Shown here in pieces: positions 43,934 through 56,700 of a stretch of 64,000 nucleotides of DNA. Origin of the DNA: Closterium sp. Naga37s-1 (Eukaryota > Streptophyta > Zygnematophyceae > Desmidiales > Closteriaceae); NCBI GenBank assembly GCA_947471745.1, contig CANJKZ010000924.1, positions 434,001 through 498,000 of the forward strand, given 5' to 3'. The number at the start of each line of letters is the position of its first letter. Within the stretch, counting starts at the first letter, position 1. The notes beneath the pieces are model-generated. The model had not been told where the DNA came from. It saw only the letters and a list, made by a program, of their open reading frames with translations, and made no database searches. Position numbers and translations under genes: made by a program.

Positions 43934-46900
43934 CTACAGCAACCGAGGGCCTACCTCAACAAGCCCCAACTGCACACAGAACCTGTGGTGGTCACCAAGC
44001 GCCAGGGCCTTGGTGAAAACGTCTGCAGTGTTGGCCTCTGAGGCCACAAAGTCCAGGCATGCCTGGCCGCGTCGCTGCAGCTCTCGCAGGAGGAAGTACC
44101 TCACGTCAATATGCTTCACTCTGCTCTCCAGTCGAGGCTCTCGACAGAGGAGGATCATGGCCTTGTTGTCAGCGTACAAGGTCGGTGCAGAGCGAGGCCG
44201 CTCACCAAGGTCGGCGAGCAAGAAGGTCAACCAGCGAAGCTCCTGTGCCGCCATGGCACCAGCGTAGATCTCTGCCTCTGCACTGGAAGTAGCCACAAAC
44301 GACGACCGTGTAGACCTCCACGACACAACACCAGCTCCCAGACTGAAGCAGTAACCCTGAGTCGAGCGCTGAGTCTCCACGTCGTCAGCGTAGGAAGAGT
44401 CGCAGTGACAAGTCAACACCACTGGCTGAGTCCCTCCAAGCACAAGCCCCATTCCTGATGTAGTCGCCAGGTACTTCGCCACCCTCACAGCAGCTGTCCA
44501 GTGGACAGGACGGTGTCTCCCAGTCGCAACAAAGCGAGAAAGTATGCTGAGGGGAAAGGCGAGGTCCGGCCGAGTACAAGTCATCAGGTACATGAGGCAG
44601 CCCACCAGCTCTGCGTAGGGACCACTGGACTCAAAGGGCTCGTCGGGAAAGGGGCCAGTGAGTCTGTGGTCAATAGCAAGAGGTGTGGGCTGTGTGGTGG
44701 AGAACTGGAAGTCGAACCACCGAAGGACCTGCTGCACCATGTGTGACTGAGTCAGTGTGATGGTGCGAGCGGCTCTGTCCCTGGTGATCTGCAGGCCAAG
44801 GTAGCGCTGCAGTTCACCTAGGTCAGTGCACTTGTGTCTCTTCTGCAGTTCGGACTTCACCTGAGCCAGAGCTGCCCTGTCTGCTGTGGCAAAGACCAAG
44901 TTGTCGACGTACACTAGTATAAAGAAAGGAGTGGAACCAGTGCGAACAAACAGCGACGGGTCGGCAGAGGAAGGACAAAACCCAAGGTCACGAAGCGTGG
45001 AGCGAAGAGTGTCGTGCCACTCACGGGGCGACTGGCAGAGATCGTAGACTGGCCGTCTCAGGCTCCACTGGGTCCCAGGTGGGAAGGTGTCAGTGAAGCC
45101 AGGAGGGCGGCGCAGCCAGATCTCCTCGTGTAGCCGGCCCTGGAGAAACGCAGTAGAGAAGTCAAGGGAGTGCAGCTCGTAGTCTCGCTGTGCTGCTACG
45201 TGCAGTAACACCCGAAGAGTAGTCATCTTCGGGGTCGCGGCGAAGGTCTGGAAGAAGTCAACTCCCTCACGCTGACTGAAACCCCTAGCCACGTAGCGCG
45301 CCTTGAACACAGGCGGTGAACCAGGCGGCCGCTTCACCTTGAAGAGCCACATGCCATCGACTACGTTCGCCCTGGGAGGGGGAACTGCGTCGACGTAGGT
45401 GCCTGTGGATCTCCTAGACGCTAACTCCGAGGCCATAGCCACTTTCCACTGTAAGGCCCACGCCCCTGACACTGCCTCGCGGTAAGTACGAGGAGTCGGT
45501 ATGTCAAGGGCGTCGGGGTCTCCCTCAAGGGATAGCAGCATGGCTCAGACAGAGGGAGAAGCAGCTGCCCAGTACTCCAGCTCAGACTCTCTGTCCTCTA
45601 GGACGTCACAGCCAAGGGCAAACTCACCCCCGACGGACAGAGGACGGGAGGGAGGAGCTGGCACCACACGGGTGGTGTAGTCAAGGCGACTGGCGGCAGC
45701 AAACTCAGCAACAGCGGCAGTGAGAGCCGAGACAGACGACGGAGGGAAACGATAGTCGGTGACAAGAGTGGCGAGGACACGAGAGACAACAGGACGAACA
45801 GCGCGGTAGTAGTCAGTGACAGGAGTAGGGGGGAAAGGGAGAGAGGACGGAGGAGGAGACGGGAGAACGGACTCAGGAGGAGGACGACGAAGAGACGAAC
45901 AAAGGAGGGCAGTGCGGAGGTCGGTAACGGGAGACGAGGGAGGAGCACGCGGAGGACAGGGACGGACACGAGAGTGTGGGACACCAGGTGGAGGAGACTG
46001 CGGTGAAGGAGAAGACAAGACCGCTAGACTGTCGTCAGGAGGAGGAAACGTGGGACAAAACGCTGGAGGGGACGGAGTGTGAACAGGAGGAGAGGAGGGA
46101 AGACCAAGGGCCCGAAGGCCACTCACGGGTGGGAACAACTGCCGCTCCAGAGGGAGCTACGGTGGGCGCGGCTGCGGCGGCGGTGTCTGCTGCTGCGGCG
46201 GCTGCTGCCGCTGCTGCTGCTGCTGCCGCTGCTGCTCCAGCAGGTCCAACTGCCGCAACTCCTGCCGCTCCCTCTCCAACAGCACCTGCCCCTCACGCTC
46301 ACGCCGACGGGCCGCCTGGAGACGCATGTCGTGGCGGTGGGGAGGCGGAGTGGACTCCGGAGAACCTGTGTCTCCAGCTCCAGTCTCCTCAGAACCAGCA
46401 CCTCCAGTGCCAGCGCCTCCAGCACCAGCACCCCCACAACCAGCACCTCCAGGACCAGCACCCCCAGAACCAGCACCTCCAGTGCCAGCACCTCCAGCTC
46501 CAGCACCCCCAGAACCAGCACCTCCAGTGCCAACACCTCCAGCTCCAGCACTCCCAGAACTAGCACCTCCAGTGCCAGCACCTCCAGCTCCAGCACCCCC
46601 AGAGCTAGCGCCACCTGCGCCAGCACCTCCAGCTCCAGCACCCCTCGAACGAGCACCCCCAGACTGAGCACCGCCAGCGGCTGCACCTCCAGCTCCAACA
46701 CCAACCGAGTCCACAGTAACCTGTCGCGGAAGTGCCGAAGGCTGCTGAGGAGTCTGTGAGGAGGACTGCGGGGAGGGAGACGCTACCTGACGCGCGACCG
46801 AGGGAAGAGGGGTAGCGTGGGACACACCAGACGGGGCAGGACCAGGGGGGGGCGGGGGTACCAGAGGAGGGGGAGCAGGAGGAGGAGAGGGGGCGAGGAA

Positions 46901-49900
46901 AAGGGGGGGAGGGGGTACCGGGAGACCTCGACAGGGGTACCGGGTGTAGTAGGACACGGACTCGTCAAACCGGACGTCACGGGAGTCTAGGAACTGGTGG
47001 AGGGGAGGGTGGTAAAAGGACCAGTCGACAAAGTCCACCGGGAAACCAAGGAAGACACAGGGGACAGCGCGAGCCGAGAGCTTGTCCGCGGAGGTGTCGC
47101 GAACAAGCGCAAGGCAGCCCCAGACACGAAAGGCCGACCCAACACCAGGGGACCAGGTCCAAAGACTGGTCGGTGAAGCCTCGGTCGTGAGACGCGCGGC
47201 TGGAGGTTCAGCTGGTGTGCGGCGTAGCGAACCGCGTAGGGCCAAAGAAAATGGGGCGCACGGGCATGGATCATGGACGTGCGAGCAATGTCCATGACCA
47301 AGCCAATGCGGCGCTCAGCAACCCCATTGTGCTGTGGGGACTCCGGAAGCGTCCAGGACTGTACGATGCCCTGTTCACCGCAGAATCCGCCAAGAACGTC
47401 GGAGCGAAACTCGCCCCTACGGTCGGAGTGTAGACAACTGACACGACGACCACGAGTGCCCTCAGTGGCCAGAAGCCACCGAATCAGCGTAGTAGTCACC
47501 TCGGACTTCTTCGCGAGAGGAAACACTGTGGTGTACTTGGAGAAGTCGTCGACGACCACCAGAAAGTAACGCTCCCTCCCAGATCCCTGCGTCGGGGCAG
47601 GGCCCCAGACGTCCAAGTGGAGGGTCTCGAAGGGAGCAGTGGCCGGACGAAGGGAGGAGGAGTGAGGAGTGGCGCGTAAGCGACCGGCGACGCAAGGAGT
47701 GCAAGGGGGAGCAAGTGAGGTAGGGAGCGACGGAAAGGTGCGTGGGAGACCTGTGACAAGCCCCTGGCTGGTCATGCCGCGGAGGCGGGGGATCGACGGG
47801 TGACCAAGACGGTGGTGCCACAAGACGGTTCGGTGGGTGAGGGAGCGACAAGAGCAAGACGCAGCAACCGGACAGGTCACCGCGACCAGACTAGAGACGA
47901 CCACCTGGCTAGACACAGCAACAGGACTGGACACCTGGACTGGAGGGGACGCAACGACCTGAGCGGAAGACGCAACCTGGGAGCGCTCGGTGTGGAGAAC
48001 GTAGAGACCGGAGCGGGGCTCCCTGGTGAACGTGGCCAGAACAGCACCAGTGGCAGCGTGTGTACAGACCGCAGTCCTCCCACCCCCCACAAAGGTAACC
48101 GTGATCCCCCTGTCCTGGAGGTAACCAACACCCACCAAGTTCCGAGTGAACGAGGGGATGTGGAGGCCGCGCAGGACACCAGAGGGGACCACAGGACACG
48201 GGAGGGTAGTGGAGCTGCGCGCAACGGCTGGTCCTGAGGTAGGATCAGCCATAGCTACCGAAACAAGAGTGAGGAGTGGCGTGAGGGTCGTGTGGTCGCG
48301 GAAGAAGCACTGAGACGCACGAGAGTCCAGCGTGAAGGACAGGGACGCCTCAGCCGGAGGGTCACCTGTCCTAGTGGCTACACAAGCACCTAGAGCAGCA
48401 ACACAAGCACCTAGACTAGAAAGGCACAAGTCTACACTAGCAGGAGGCAAGCAAGCTAATCTACGAACACGCGAGCACACAGATCCATCAGCACTATAGT
48501 CAACATCAGCATACAAAGCATGCTGACGAGCATCGTCCATAGACAGATCAAACACATCAATCTTACAGGATAACATGCGAGCCCAGCGAGGCGTGGTCGC
48601 CGCAGGGCCCCAACGAGCACGGTAGAGGTCGTCGAGGCGGCGGAAGCACCGCGCAGCAGAGTGGTCGTCACGACTGCAGAGACAGGGGCTGCCCGGTCCG
48701 GTGAGGCACCAGTGGGTGCAGGGGCCAGTGTCACGGCGAGGGGGGCGAGGGGCCCAGCTGGAAGTACTGTTGCTGCGGCCGGTGCTCCCAGGTCCTCCCG
48801 GACCCCACTGCGGCGGGGGACCACAGTGCTGCTGCGGACCCCACTGCAGCGGGGGCCCCCACTGCTGGAGCTGCTGCGGTGCCTGCTGCTGCTGCGGTCC
48901 CTGCCGCTGCTGCTGTCCCTGCTGTGGCTGGTGCTGCTGCGACTGCTGCTGCTGGGGTCCAACACCCCCACCGGTCGGGCCACCGCCAGTGGGTGGGCCT
49001 GTCTGTCCTGCACCTCCTCCAAGGCCCCCTCCTCCTGGTGCACCTCCGCCGCCGCCACCGCCGCCGCCGCCTCCACCACCGCCGCTCCCACCTCCACCGC
49101 CACCTCCACCGCCGCCTCCACCGCCTCCACCTTAGCCCCTTCCCGCCCTTCTTGCCACTCTTGCCCCGTTTTTGCCAGTCTGCGGCAGAAACGGCAGCAG
49201 TGTCCCCAGAAACCGACACAGCAGCAGAAGCGCGGGTAGCAGTGAAAGTGGGAAGCTGAGGGGCGGCACACCCCGCAAAGAGACGGGGGGCCACCGCGTC
49301 AGTGGCGGAGGCAACGGTGAGGAGGCTATTCTCGATCGTCCCGAGAGCGGTCTCAAGGAGATCGATAGTGAGCTCAGTGGGGTGCTTCTGAAGAAGCGCG
49401 TCGCGAGCAGTGGCAAGGCGGTCAGAGAGGCGGGTGACTAACCAGTGCACAGTGAGCCACATGTGGGGGGGAGCAGTAAGAAGCTGGGCGTTGGTACAGG
49501 CCGCTCGAAAACCGGCGTCAAGTGAGCGGAGGTGAGTCACTAGGTCGGACACAGTCGCAAACGAGCCGAGGTCGGGAAACACGAACGGCATGAGGAGGCG
49601 ACTGAGGGAGGCAAAGGAAGGGGTGGAATAGCGTGCAACAACAGCAGCTCAAACCCCCTAAGCTGTCTCCACCTGGTCAAAGTGGGCGGCCTCAGTCGGG
49701 GGGAGGAGCTCCGTCAGCACAAGAGCGGCGGCAGCGTCGCGAGAGTCCCACACGTCCCTCGCCAAGACACGACGGTTGTAGTCCGCCTGCGCCGCAGGAG
49801 TCGGCTCTGGGTCGGTCGGGAGGGGGTCGGGAGACAGGGGCGCCTTGAGGGCACCAGACGCGTGGGCCCACAGGGTGGCGCCGTCCTGGCGCTGACTGGT

Positions 49901-49987
49901 GAGGTAGCGCGTGGCCTGGCGCTGCCAGGTACTGAACTCGATCGGTCGCCCCTCCGCATCGAAACGAAGGCGGCGGGAGGAGTCCAT
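43934..49987 (-). pseudogene. Copia E gag-pol, broken; RT active site YVDN
   Basis: Gag starts MDSSRRLRFDAEGRPIEFST (49,987), stops at 49,658-49,660, then resumes (MPFVFPDLGSFATVSDLVTH). The frame changes near 49,135 in a Gly-rich tract. Protease FTLDSRASQCFF (R where G is normal), integrase LHLDVWGPA, LHSDRRGEF and PQHNGVAERR, then a frame change near 47,190. Stops at 46,157-46,159 and 45,542-45,544 (TGA, likely former CGA). RT/RNase H is then open for 535 residues to 43,934: VFKARYVARGFSQREGVDFF, LDFSTAFLQG, and the catalytic motif VYVDNLVFA in place of YVDD, then RNase H SYADDVETQRS through NTADVFTKAL. Loss of the second catalytic Asp alone should inactivate RT. Confidence 0.88.
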
Positions 49988-50309
49988 ATTGGACGCTAGG
50001 CTAGGAACGGCGGAGGTGAACCTAGGAGTCGTAGGAGCGCCAGTGGAGGAGGAAGCCGGGCTAGGGGCTAGAGGCTAGGAGCTAAGTGCGACCCGGGTCG
50101 AAATCTAGTGACCGGAGCGAGAAGCGGCTGCCAGCCGCGGAGTGAGAAGCCAGTAGCAGTACGAACGGTGTGAGCCCGGGGGACAGGGCGGTGGCTAGGT
50201 GAGAAGGGGCGGTTGGGGCGTTAGGAGGAGGCGGCGCGTGGGTGAGGGCGCGGCCGTTGGCGACGGCGTTGGTAGGGCGCGGGCTAAGGTGGGGGCGAAG
50301 GCAAAGGCG

Positions 50310-50700
50310 AGGGCGCGGGCCTAGTCTAGGGCGCGAGCTGGGGCGACGGGCTAGGGCGCGGGCCTGGGCGTCGGGCTAGGGCGGGCGCCTGGGCGACGGG
50401 CTAGGGCGGGCGCCTGGGCGACGGGCTAGGGCGCGGGCCTGGGCGACGGGCTGGGGCGGGCGCCTGGGCGACGGGTTGGGGCGGGCGCCTGGGCGACGGG
50501 CTGGGGCGGGCGCCTGGGCGACGGGCTGGGGCGGGCGCCTGGGCGGCGGGCTGGGGCGGGCGCCTGGGCGACGGGCTGAGGTGGGCGCCTGGGCGACGGG
50601 CTGGGGCGGGCGCCTGGGCGACGGCTGGGGCGGGCGCCTGGGCGTCGGGCTAGGGCGTGGGCCTGGGCCTGGGCGACGGGCTAGGGGCGCAGGCTAGGGG
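50310..50700. repeat. 25-bp GC-rich minisatellite in Copia E leader
   Basis: About ten to fifteen copies of a 25-bp unit built from GGGCGACGGGCTGGGGCGG plus GCGCCT, with variants (GGGCTAGGG). It lies between the gag start (49,987) and the 5' LTR (50,886). No coding sequence in 49,988-50,869. Confidence 0.85.
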
Positions 50701-50869
50701 CGCGGAGGGCGCTAACGCGCGGAGGAGGAGGGCGCTAAGGCGCGGAGATGGCGCGGAGGGCGCGGAGGCTAAGGCGCGGAGGGCGCGGAGGGCGCTAGGG
50801 CGCGGAGGGCGCAAGGGCGCGGAGGGTGCTAGGGCGCGAGCAAGGCTAGGCTAGGCGAGAGGATCGACA

Positions 50870-50885
50870 CCTACTCATGATACCA
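50870..50885 (-). other. Copia E primer-binding site
   Basis: Minus-strand TGGTATCATGAGTAGG directly after the 5' LTR. TGGTATC is shared with F and with the initiator-Met type. Confidence 0.8.
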
Positions 50886-51007
50886 TCTCAAAGTTAGCGA
50901 ACAACGGAATGCATGAACTAGCAAAGTGTTGGATACAAATAGGAAACCCTAGCATCTGTACCCTCTATAATGCAACTCACTACAGCCTATAACTATTATA
51001 TTTGACA
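50886..51007 (-). repeat. Copia E 5' LTR (122 bp)
   Basis: One mismatch to the 3' LTR, which turns the telo-box into AAACCCTAG in this copy. Confidence 0.95.
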
Positions 51008-51012
51008 CGAAG

Positions 51013-51614
51013 GCATTTTGGCAACAGTAACGTGCTCGCGAAAAGGTGCCCTGCGGGCCTGATTTCGAAGTTGGGAATTGTCGAAGCGAGTTACCAGCGG
51101 AGTTGGGTGGTTTGGCCGCGGTTGTCGCGTTGGCGGGAACACTATCGAGGCTTGTGTCGCGAAGTGATAACGAGATACTTTTGGGTGTACAGTGGCGGGA
51201 ACACTCATGTACGCTGTATGCTATGGGACGCAAAATATGGAAAAGTTGTTCCCTTACAGCTTCTTACGGGTGCAATGTATCGAGGTAGCTAGCATTGCAC
51301 TACGTTGGCAAACGAGTACAAATGTGAGCGAAGGCATGAGCGAACATTTATAGCTTAAACAAGCAAATGGTTACGCGGTGCGTACGAGCTAGCTAGTGCG
51401 ATGGTGGCAGTGAGGTTTGGGCTAGTCCCGAAGCGTAGGCCGACTTGGGCCAGGCCAGCGATGCATGGTTTGGGAAATGTGACGCGCGAATGCAGCAAAA
51501 CACCGTTAGCAGTAACGGGGAAAGAAATGGTTCGTCCTGTACGTGATGTTGAGGTGCGCGGTAATGGATGCTGGAAAATCCTTACACTGCTCCCCTCCCC
51601 AAAAAGCCCCCCCG
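51013..51614. other. Non-element flank right of Copia E; no gene seen
   Basis: About 600 bp of mixed composition with no convincing coding region. It leads into the transposase remnant on its right and may be the 3' flank of that element. Confidence 0.5.
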
Positions 51615-52361
51615 CTACGCGTGTGCGTGTATATCGCGAAATCCCCGGCTTCGCAGGCACACTTGGAGGATAGGGTTGTTCTCAATGTTGTCCAGGTGCA
51701 CCCAGCTATCATCGGTGGGGATGTGGTCCTTCCAGCGGACGAGGAATCTGATCCTCATACCTTCAAGAGGTTGCATGTGCGATGTAGAACTTGGAGGAAG
51801 ATACATGACACACACGTTGCCGACGTTGACGTACTCCAAGCCTTGCAAATACCCTTTCGTCGTACCCTGGATGTTGATTACGTTGTGGGAGCTCACGTTA
51901 TCAACAAGTAGAGCAACTGTTTGACCTTGCCTTGTCATCTCTGCGTCAAGGGCCCACATTGAGAAAATCCATAACAATAATATACCTAGAAAGGTGGAGA
52001 GATGAAGTGTGTGTTTAGTTTCTCATGATAACCAAGCTTAGTCAGAAAGGATGGAACACTCATTCACAAGAAACCATGTACCATCCAAAGTCATCCATAC
52101 CTTCTTGTTTGAACGGTACCACACAAAGTCTTTTACGTTGAATTCGCTCTTAAATGATCGAGTTCGCATGGATTTTCCAATAACGAGTGGCGGTAACAAA
52201 TCCAAGCCATCGGCGTTGACACACAATGAAAGCGTGAAACGAAGATAGAAACCCGCTTCGTCGAAGTTCTAGACGTCGCATGTTTCGTATCCTTGTAGAA
52301 TGGTCGGGAGTGTCTCTCGAGCTATACCTATTGGGATGGAGTTCGCGTCCAATGCCTCTAC
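51615..52361 (-). pseudogene. Pogo/Tigger-type DDE transposase remnant
   Basis: Minus-strand fragments in the order of a DDE_1 (CENP-B/Tigger/pogo) endonuclease: NFDEAGFYLR (first Asp, about 52,270), LCVNADGLDLLPPLVIGKS (52,226), WYRSNKKVWMT, then, after a frame break or intron near 52,080-51,965, WALDAEMTRQGQTVALLVDN with second Asp and VSSHNVIN, then YLPPSSTSHMQPLEG (about 51,800). Normal members have the third acidic residue further on; I cannot place it. A TAG lies just before NFDE. The N-terminal DNA-binding part is cut off by the Gypsy LTR. Confidence 0.7.
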
Positions 52362-52989
52362 TGTAATGCCCAGGGCTATTATAATGGCGGTTACAAGGCT
52401 TTTATAATATTCCAATACAAAATAGTAGCTTTAACTAGCCTTAATAGCCTTGGAGATGAAGATCTTCTTGATGCCTTTGATGAAAAGCACTTGGAGTAGT
52501 AGTGTAGGGAGACTTGTGAGAGAGCCCAAAAGGACTTAGAGAAACAATCCCATTTCCAATTGTTTTGTTGGAGTGGGAGGTTGAGAATGAGCTTGCTTAG
52601 CTCAGACCCCCTCAATACACCCCTTGGGGAACTATCCCAACCATGGTTTCCATGGTGGGATGGTTCCTAGGCTTGGAGCCTATGTGGCAATTGTGTTGGG
52701 TTGGAAAACCCAACTTAGAACCATTCAATGGTTGTGTTTAGGATAGAGTAGATTGTAACACTTGTTTGGCAGTTTCTGATTGGTTGGAATTCCAACCTTC
52801 AACATTCTCTTGGTTGAGTTGGAAATGTTCCAAACCTCCAAAGTTGAGGCTTGGCAAACCCAAACCAAGTTTCATCCCAACCAACTCAACCATCTTCTCC
52901 AACTCTTCCTTTGTCGAGAGAAGTTCTCAACAATTGACTTAGAGAGAGATCGATGGTTGTTAGCTCGGTAGTTAGGGTAATACGTTACA
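52362..52989 (-). repeat. 3' LTR of Gypsy G (628 bp)
   Basis: Plus-strand ends TGTAATGCCC and ACGTTACA, with TGTAA/TTACA inverted. AT-rich. The left end cuts into the pogo-type transposase remnant, so G inserted there. Confidence 0.8.
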
Positions 52990-53421
52990 CTCCTCCCCCC
53001 CCAGGTGGCAACGTCCCCGTTGCCCTAGGGTGCTTCTGAGGACGAGTGCTTCGAGCACGGCGCACCACATTACGACCAGGGTCAACCCCGTCCACTGGTT
53101 GTGGGCCTGCTCGTAGAGCCAGGTCTTCCATATACGCTTGAACCGCTGCTTCGGTCAAGTGTTCCTCAGGCTCCCAAGAGTTGTGTTCCGGCCCATAGCC
53201 TTTCCACTGAATTAGGAACTCACGAACAGTTTTGCGGCCGCGTTGTCGATCACGGTGCGTTAGCACACGCTCGACTTCGTAAAAGAGTTCCTTCTCGAGA
53301 GCGATGGTTGGTGGCGGTAAGTACTTGCCTTCTGCAACGTACTTATTCAACAGAGACACGTGGAAGACGTTGTGAATCTGCAATGTCGCAGGCAATTTGA
53401 GCCTATATGCGACCTCACCAA

Positions 53422-53548
53422 TGAGAAGAAACAAGAGTGGATGAACTGTGAATGAAGTGGGTACAAGTACTAACCCTAATTGGGTTGTACCCCCTATGGG
53501 ATACCCCACTACAGCCTACACAAAAGTATAAGCTATAACGTTCTGACA
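53422..53548 (-). repeat. Copia F 3' LTR (127 bp)
   Basis: TGAGAAGAAAC to TTCTGACA (plus strand). Contains CTAACCCTAATTGGG (telo-box-like) and a CCCTATGGGATACCCCACTA core shared with E, TRIM1 and TRIM3. Confidence 0.97.
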
Positions 53549-53571
53549 CACCCCCATAGGCAAAGTGGGGG
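53549..53571 (-). other. Copia F polypurine tract
   Basis: Minus strand CCCACTTTGCCTATGGGGGTG immediately upstream of the 3' LTR. The same sequence, bar one or two bases, precedes the 3' LTRs of TRIM1, TRIM3 and E. Confidence 0.85.
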
Positions 53572-53764
53572 AGAACAAGGGGTCACAAGACCAGTCAAGC
53601 AAAGCAAAGCAAGGCAAGCTCAGGGTGGATCACAACGTCACCACACATTCTGAGCACAAGTTCAAGGCCAGAAGGCCAGTTCACATGCAGGAGTACATAT
53701 ATATATAGATAAGGCTAGACAAGCAAGAGCAGGTATATATCTATATGTAACAGTACAAGCAAGG

Positions 53765-56700
53765 TCAAGGGGTGACCAAGTGAGGCAAGACAGGGACAAG
53801 ACCCAGCTGAGTGCAGAAGCGCTGATGATCACAAGGCGGAAGAGCCTTGGTGAAGACATCAGCAGTGTTGGCCTCAGAGGCCACGTACGCAAGCCGCAAC
53901 TGACCACGCTGCTGTAGCTCACGAGCAAGGAAGTAGCGAAGAGCAATGTGCTTGGTTCTGTGCTCCAGTCTCTGCTCTCGACACAAGGCCAGCATGGCCT
54001 TGTTGTCTACGTACATGACTGGAGGAGAACGAGGCGGCTCTCCAAGGTCGGTCAGCAGGTAGGCGAGCCAGCGAAGCTCCTGGGCAGCCATGGCCCCAGC
54101 GTAGATCTCAGCCTCACAACTGGAGCCGAGAACAGAAGACGAGCGAGTAGCCCGCCACGAAACAGAGCCGGAACCGAGGCTGAAAGTGTAACCCTGTGAC
54201 GACCGCTGCGTAGCCTGGTCGTCAGCCCAAGAAGCGTCCGCGTGCCCAGTGAGGACCACTGGACTCCGCCCTCCAAGCACTAGCCCCATGCCCGACGTAC
54301 TGCACAAGTAGCGCAACACCCTCTTCGCAGCAGCCATGTGCTCTGGTCGGTGTCTCCCAGGAGCAACATAGCGTGCAAGAATGCTAAGAGGGTATGCAAG
54401 GTCAGGTCGTGTGCAGGTCATCAGGTACATGAGGCAGCCAACAAGCTTTGGATACGGGCCACTCGACTCTACGGACTCATCCGAAGGCAGAGCTGAGAGT
54501 GAGTGGCGAGTAGGCAGAGGAGTGGCCTGAGGCGAGGAGTACGTGAAGCCGAAGCGCTGAAGGACCTGCTGCACCATGTGTGACTGAGTCAGGGTAATGG
54601 TGCGGCGTGCTCTGTCCCGGGTGATCTGCAAGCCAAGGTAGCTGCGCAGTTCACCCAGGTCTGTGCACGTGTGTCTCTTTTGCAGCATGGACTTCACGTG
54701 GGCGAGTCCAGTAGTGTCAGCTGTGGCAAAGACTAAGTCGTCGACGTACACGAGGATGTAGAACGGCGGCAGAGAGGTGTCGGTGCGCAGAAACAGCGAC
54801 GGGTCGGCAGTAGAAGGAGCAAACCCAAGAGCCGCAAGCGTAGTCCTCAGTGTGTCGTGCCACTCACGTGGCGCCTGGCGGAGACCGTAGACTGGACGCC
54901 GGAGACTCCACTGGGTACCAGGAGGGAAAGACCCAGTAAAGCCAGGTGGGCGGCGCAGCCAGATCTCCTCGTGCAGGCTGCCCTGCAAGAAAGCAGTGCT
55001 GAAGTCGAGAGAGTGCAGCTCGTAGTCACGGTGAGCAGCAACGTGTAGCAGTACCCGAAGAGTGGTCATCTTCGGGGTGGGGGAGAAGGTCTGAAAGTAG
55101 TCAACTCCCTGCCGCTGACTGAAGCCACGAGCCACGTAACGAGCCTTGAAGACAGGCGGAGAACCCGGCGGCCGCTTCACCCTGAAGATCCACATGCCAC
55201 TGACGATGTTCGCCCCAGGAGGGGGGACAGCGTCAACGTAGGTGCCTGTGGACTTCCAGGAAGCCATCTCTGCATCCATAGCTGCCTGCCACTGAGAGGA
55301 GTAGGGACCCTCTATCGCCTCCGCGTAAGAGCGCGGAGTCGGGATGTCAAGTGCATCCGGGTCTCCCTCAGGGGTAAGCAGTACGGACACGAGATGAGGT
55401 GAAGCAGCTGCCAGACACTGGAACTCCTCCTGCCTGTCCTCAAGGACGTCCGTGCCAAGGGCACACTCACCCCCGACGGACGGAGGACAGACAGACTCAG
55501 ACTCAGCAACAAGACTAGCAGCGTAGTCTAGGCGACAGCGAGCAGCAAAGTCGACGAGCTCAGCAACTAGGGCAGACGCAGCAGTAGACTCGAAAGAAGG
55601 GTCAGTGACGACAGTAGCAAGGAGACGCGTGACAGTAGGACTGGCAGCACGAAGAGAGTCCGACTCCGGGTCGGGAAGAGCAGGAAGGGAGGACTCAGGA
55701 GGAGAAGGCAAAGGGGCACGCAGAGGAGCAGTGGACGGACGCAGAGACATCCGGTGCGTGCCAGGGACAGGAGGAGGACGCGGACGCGAACCACGACCAC
55801 TAGCGCGAGCAGTACGGACAGGCGACGCAGGGCGAGACGCAGGCTCACGACGCTCAGTAAGACCTCCAGTAGGACCAGTGTAGGGAGAAGGAGCAGGCAA
55901 AGGGGAGGTAGGCTGTAGCTGTGACTGCGACGGGACAGGCTGTGGACCCTCCAAGGGAGGAGGACCAGCAGAAGGCGGAAGACCAAGAACCTGCTGCAGG
56001 AGTGGAACGAAGTACGGTCGAGGCCGCGTAGCGACGCCAGAAACAGCAGGGACAGCACCAGTACCCCCAGTAGGAGCACCCGCTCCAGCAGCACCTCCAG
56101 CAGCTCCACCAGTGGTAGCCGCAGCGCCAACACCCTTAGCAGCACCAGCTCCAGTCGAACCTGCAGGCCCAGCAGCTCCGATACTCCCAGTACGAGCACC
56201 TCCGGGACCCGCAACAGCAGCACCCTCAGTAGCCGAAGAACCTCCAGCACCAGCAGCACGGCTCCAGCGCCGGGCAAACCACTCGCGCAGCTCATGTGGA
56301 GAGAGTGGCTCCCGACGAGACGAAGCACGCGGAGAACCTCCAGGCGGAGGACCTCCAGGCTCAGCACCCCCAGACCCAGCACCCCCAGGCGTAGCACCCC
56401 CACACTCAGCACCCCCAGGCTCAGCACCCCCAGGCTCAGCACCCCCAGGCGTAGCACCCCCAGACTCAGCACCCCCAGGCTCAGCACCTCCAGGCTCAGC
56501 ACCCCCAGTCTCAGCACCCCTAGGCTCAGCACCCTCAGCAGCACCAGAGTCACCAGTGACCTCGACAGGCTCGACTGCGTCTACCTGGGACACACCTGAA
56601 GGGGCAGGACCCTGAGGGGGGAGGGGGTCTACCGAGGGGGGACCTGGTACAAGGAAGAGCGGGGGCGGGGGGAGGGACGGAGTGCGGTAGGGGAAGAGGC

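Larger units (their letters stand above)
43605..51007 (-). mobile_element. Copia element E, complete ends but mutated coding region (7,403 bp, TSD CGAAG)
   Basis: 122-bp LTRs at both ends differing at one base, 5-bp duplication CGAAG outside (43,600-43,604 and 51,008-51,012), primer-binding site at 50,870-50,885 and polypurine tract next to the left LTR. Gag-pol occupies 43,934-49,987. Between gag and 5' LTR lies a 0.9-kb GC-rich leader with a minisatellite. Same family as element F. Confidence 0.93.
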
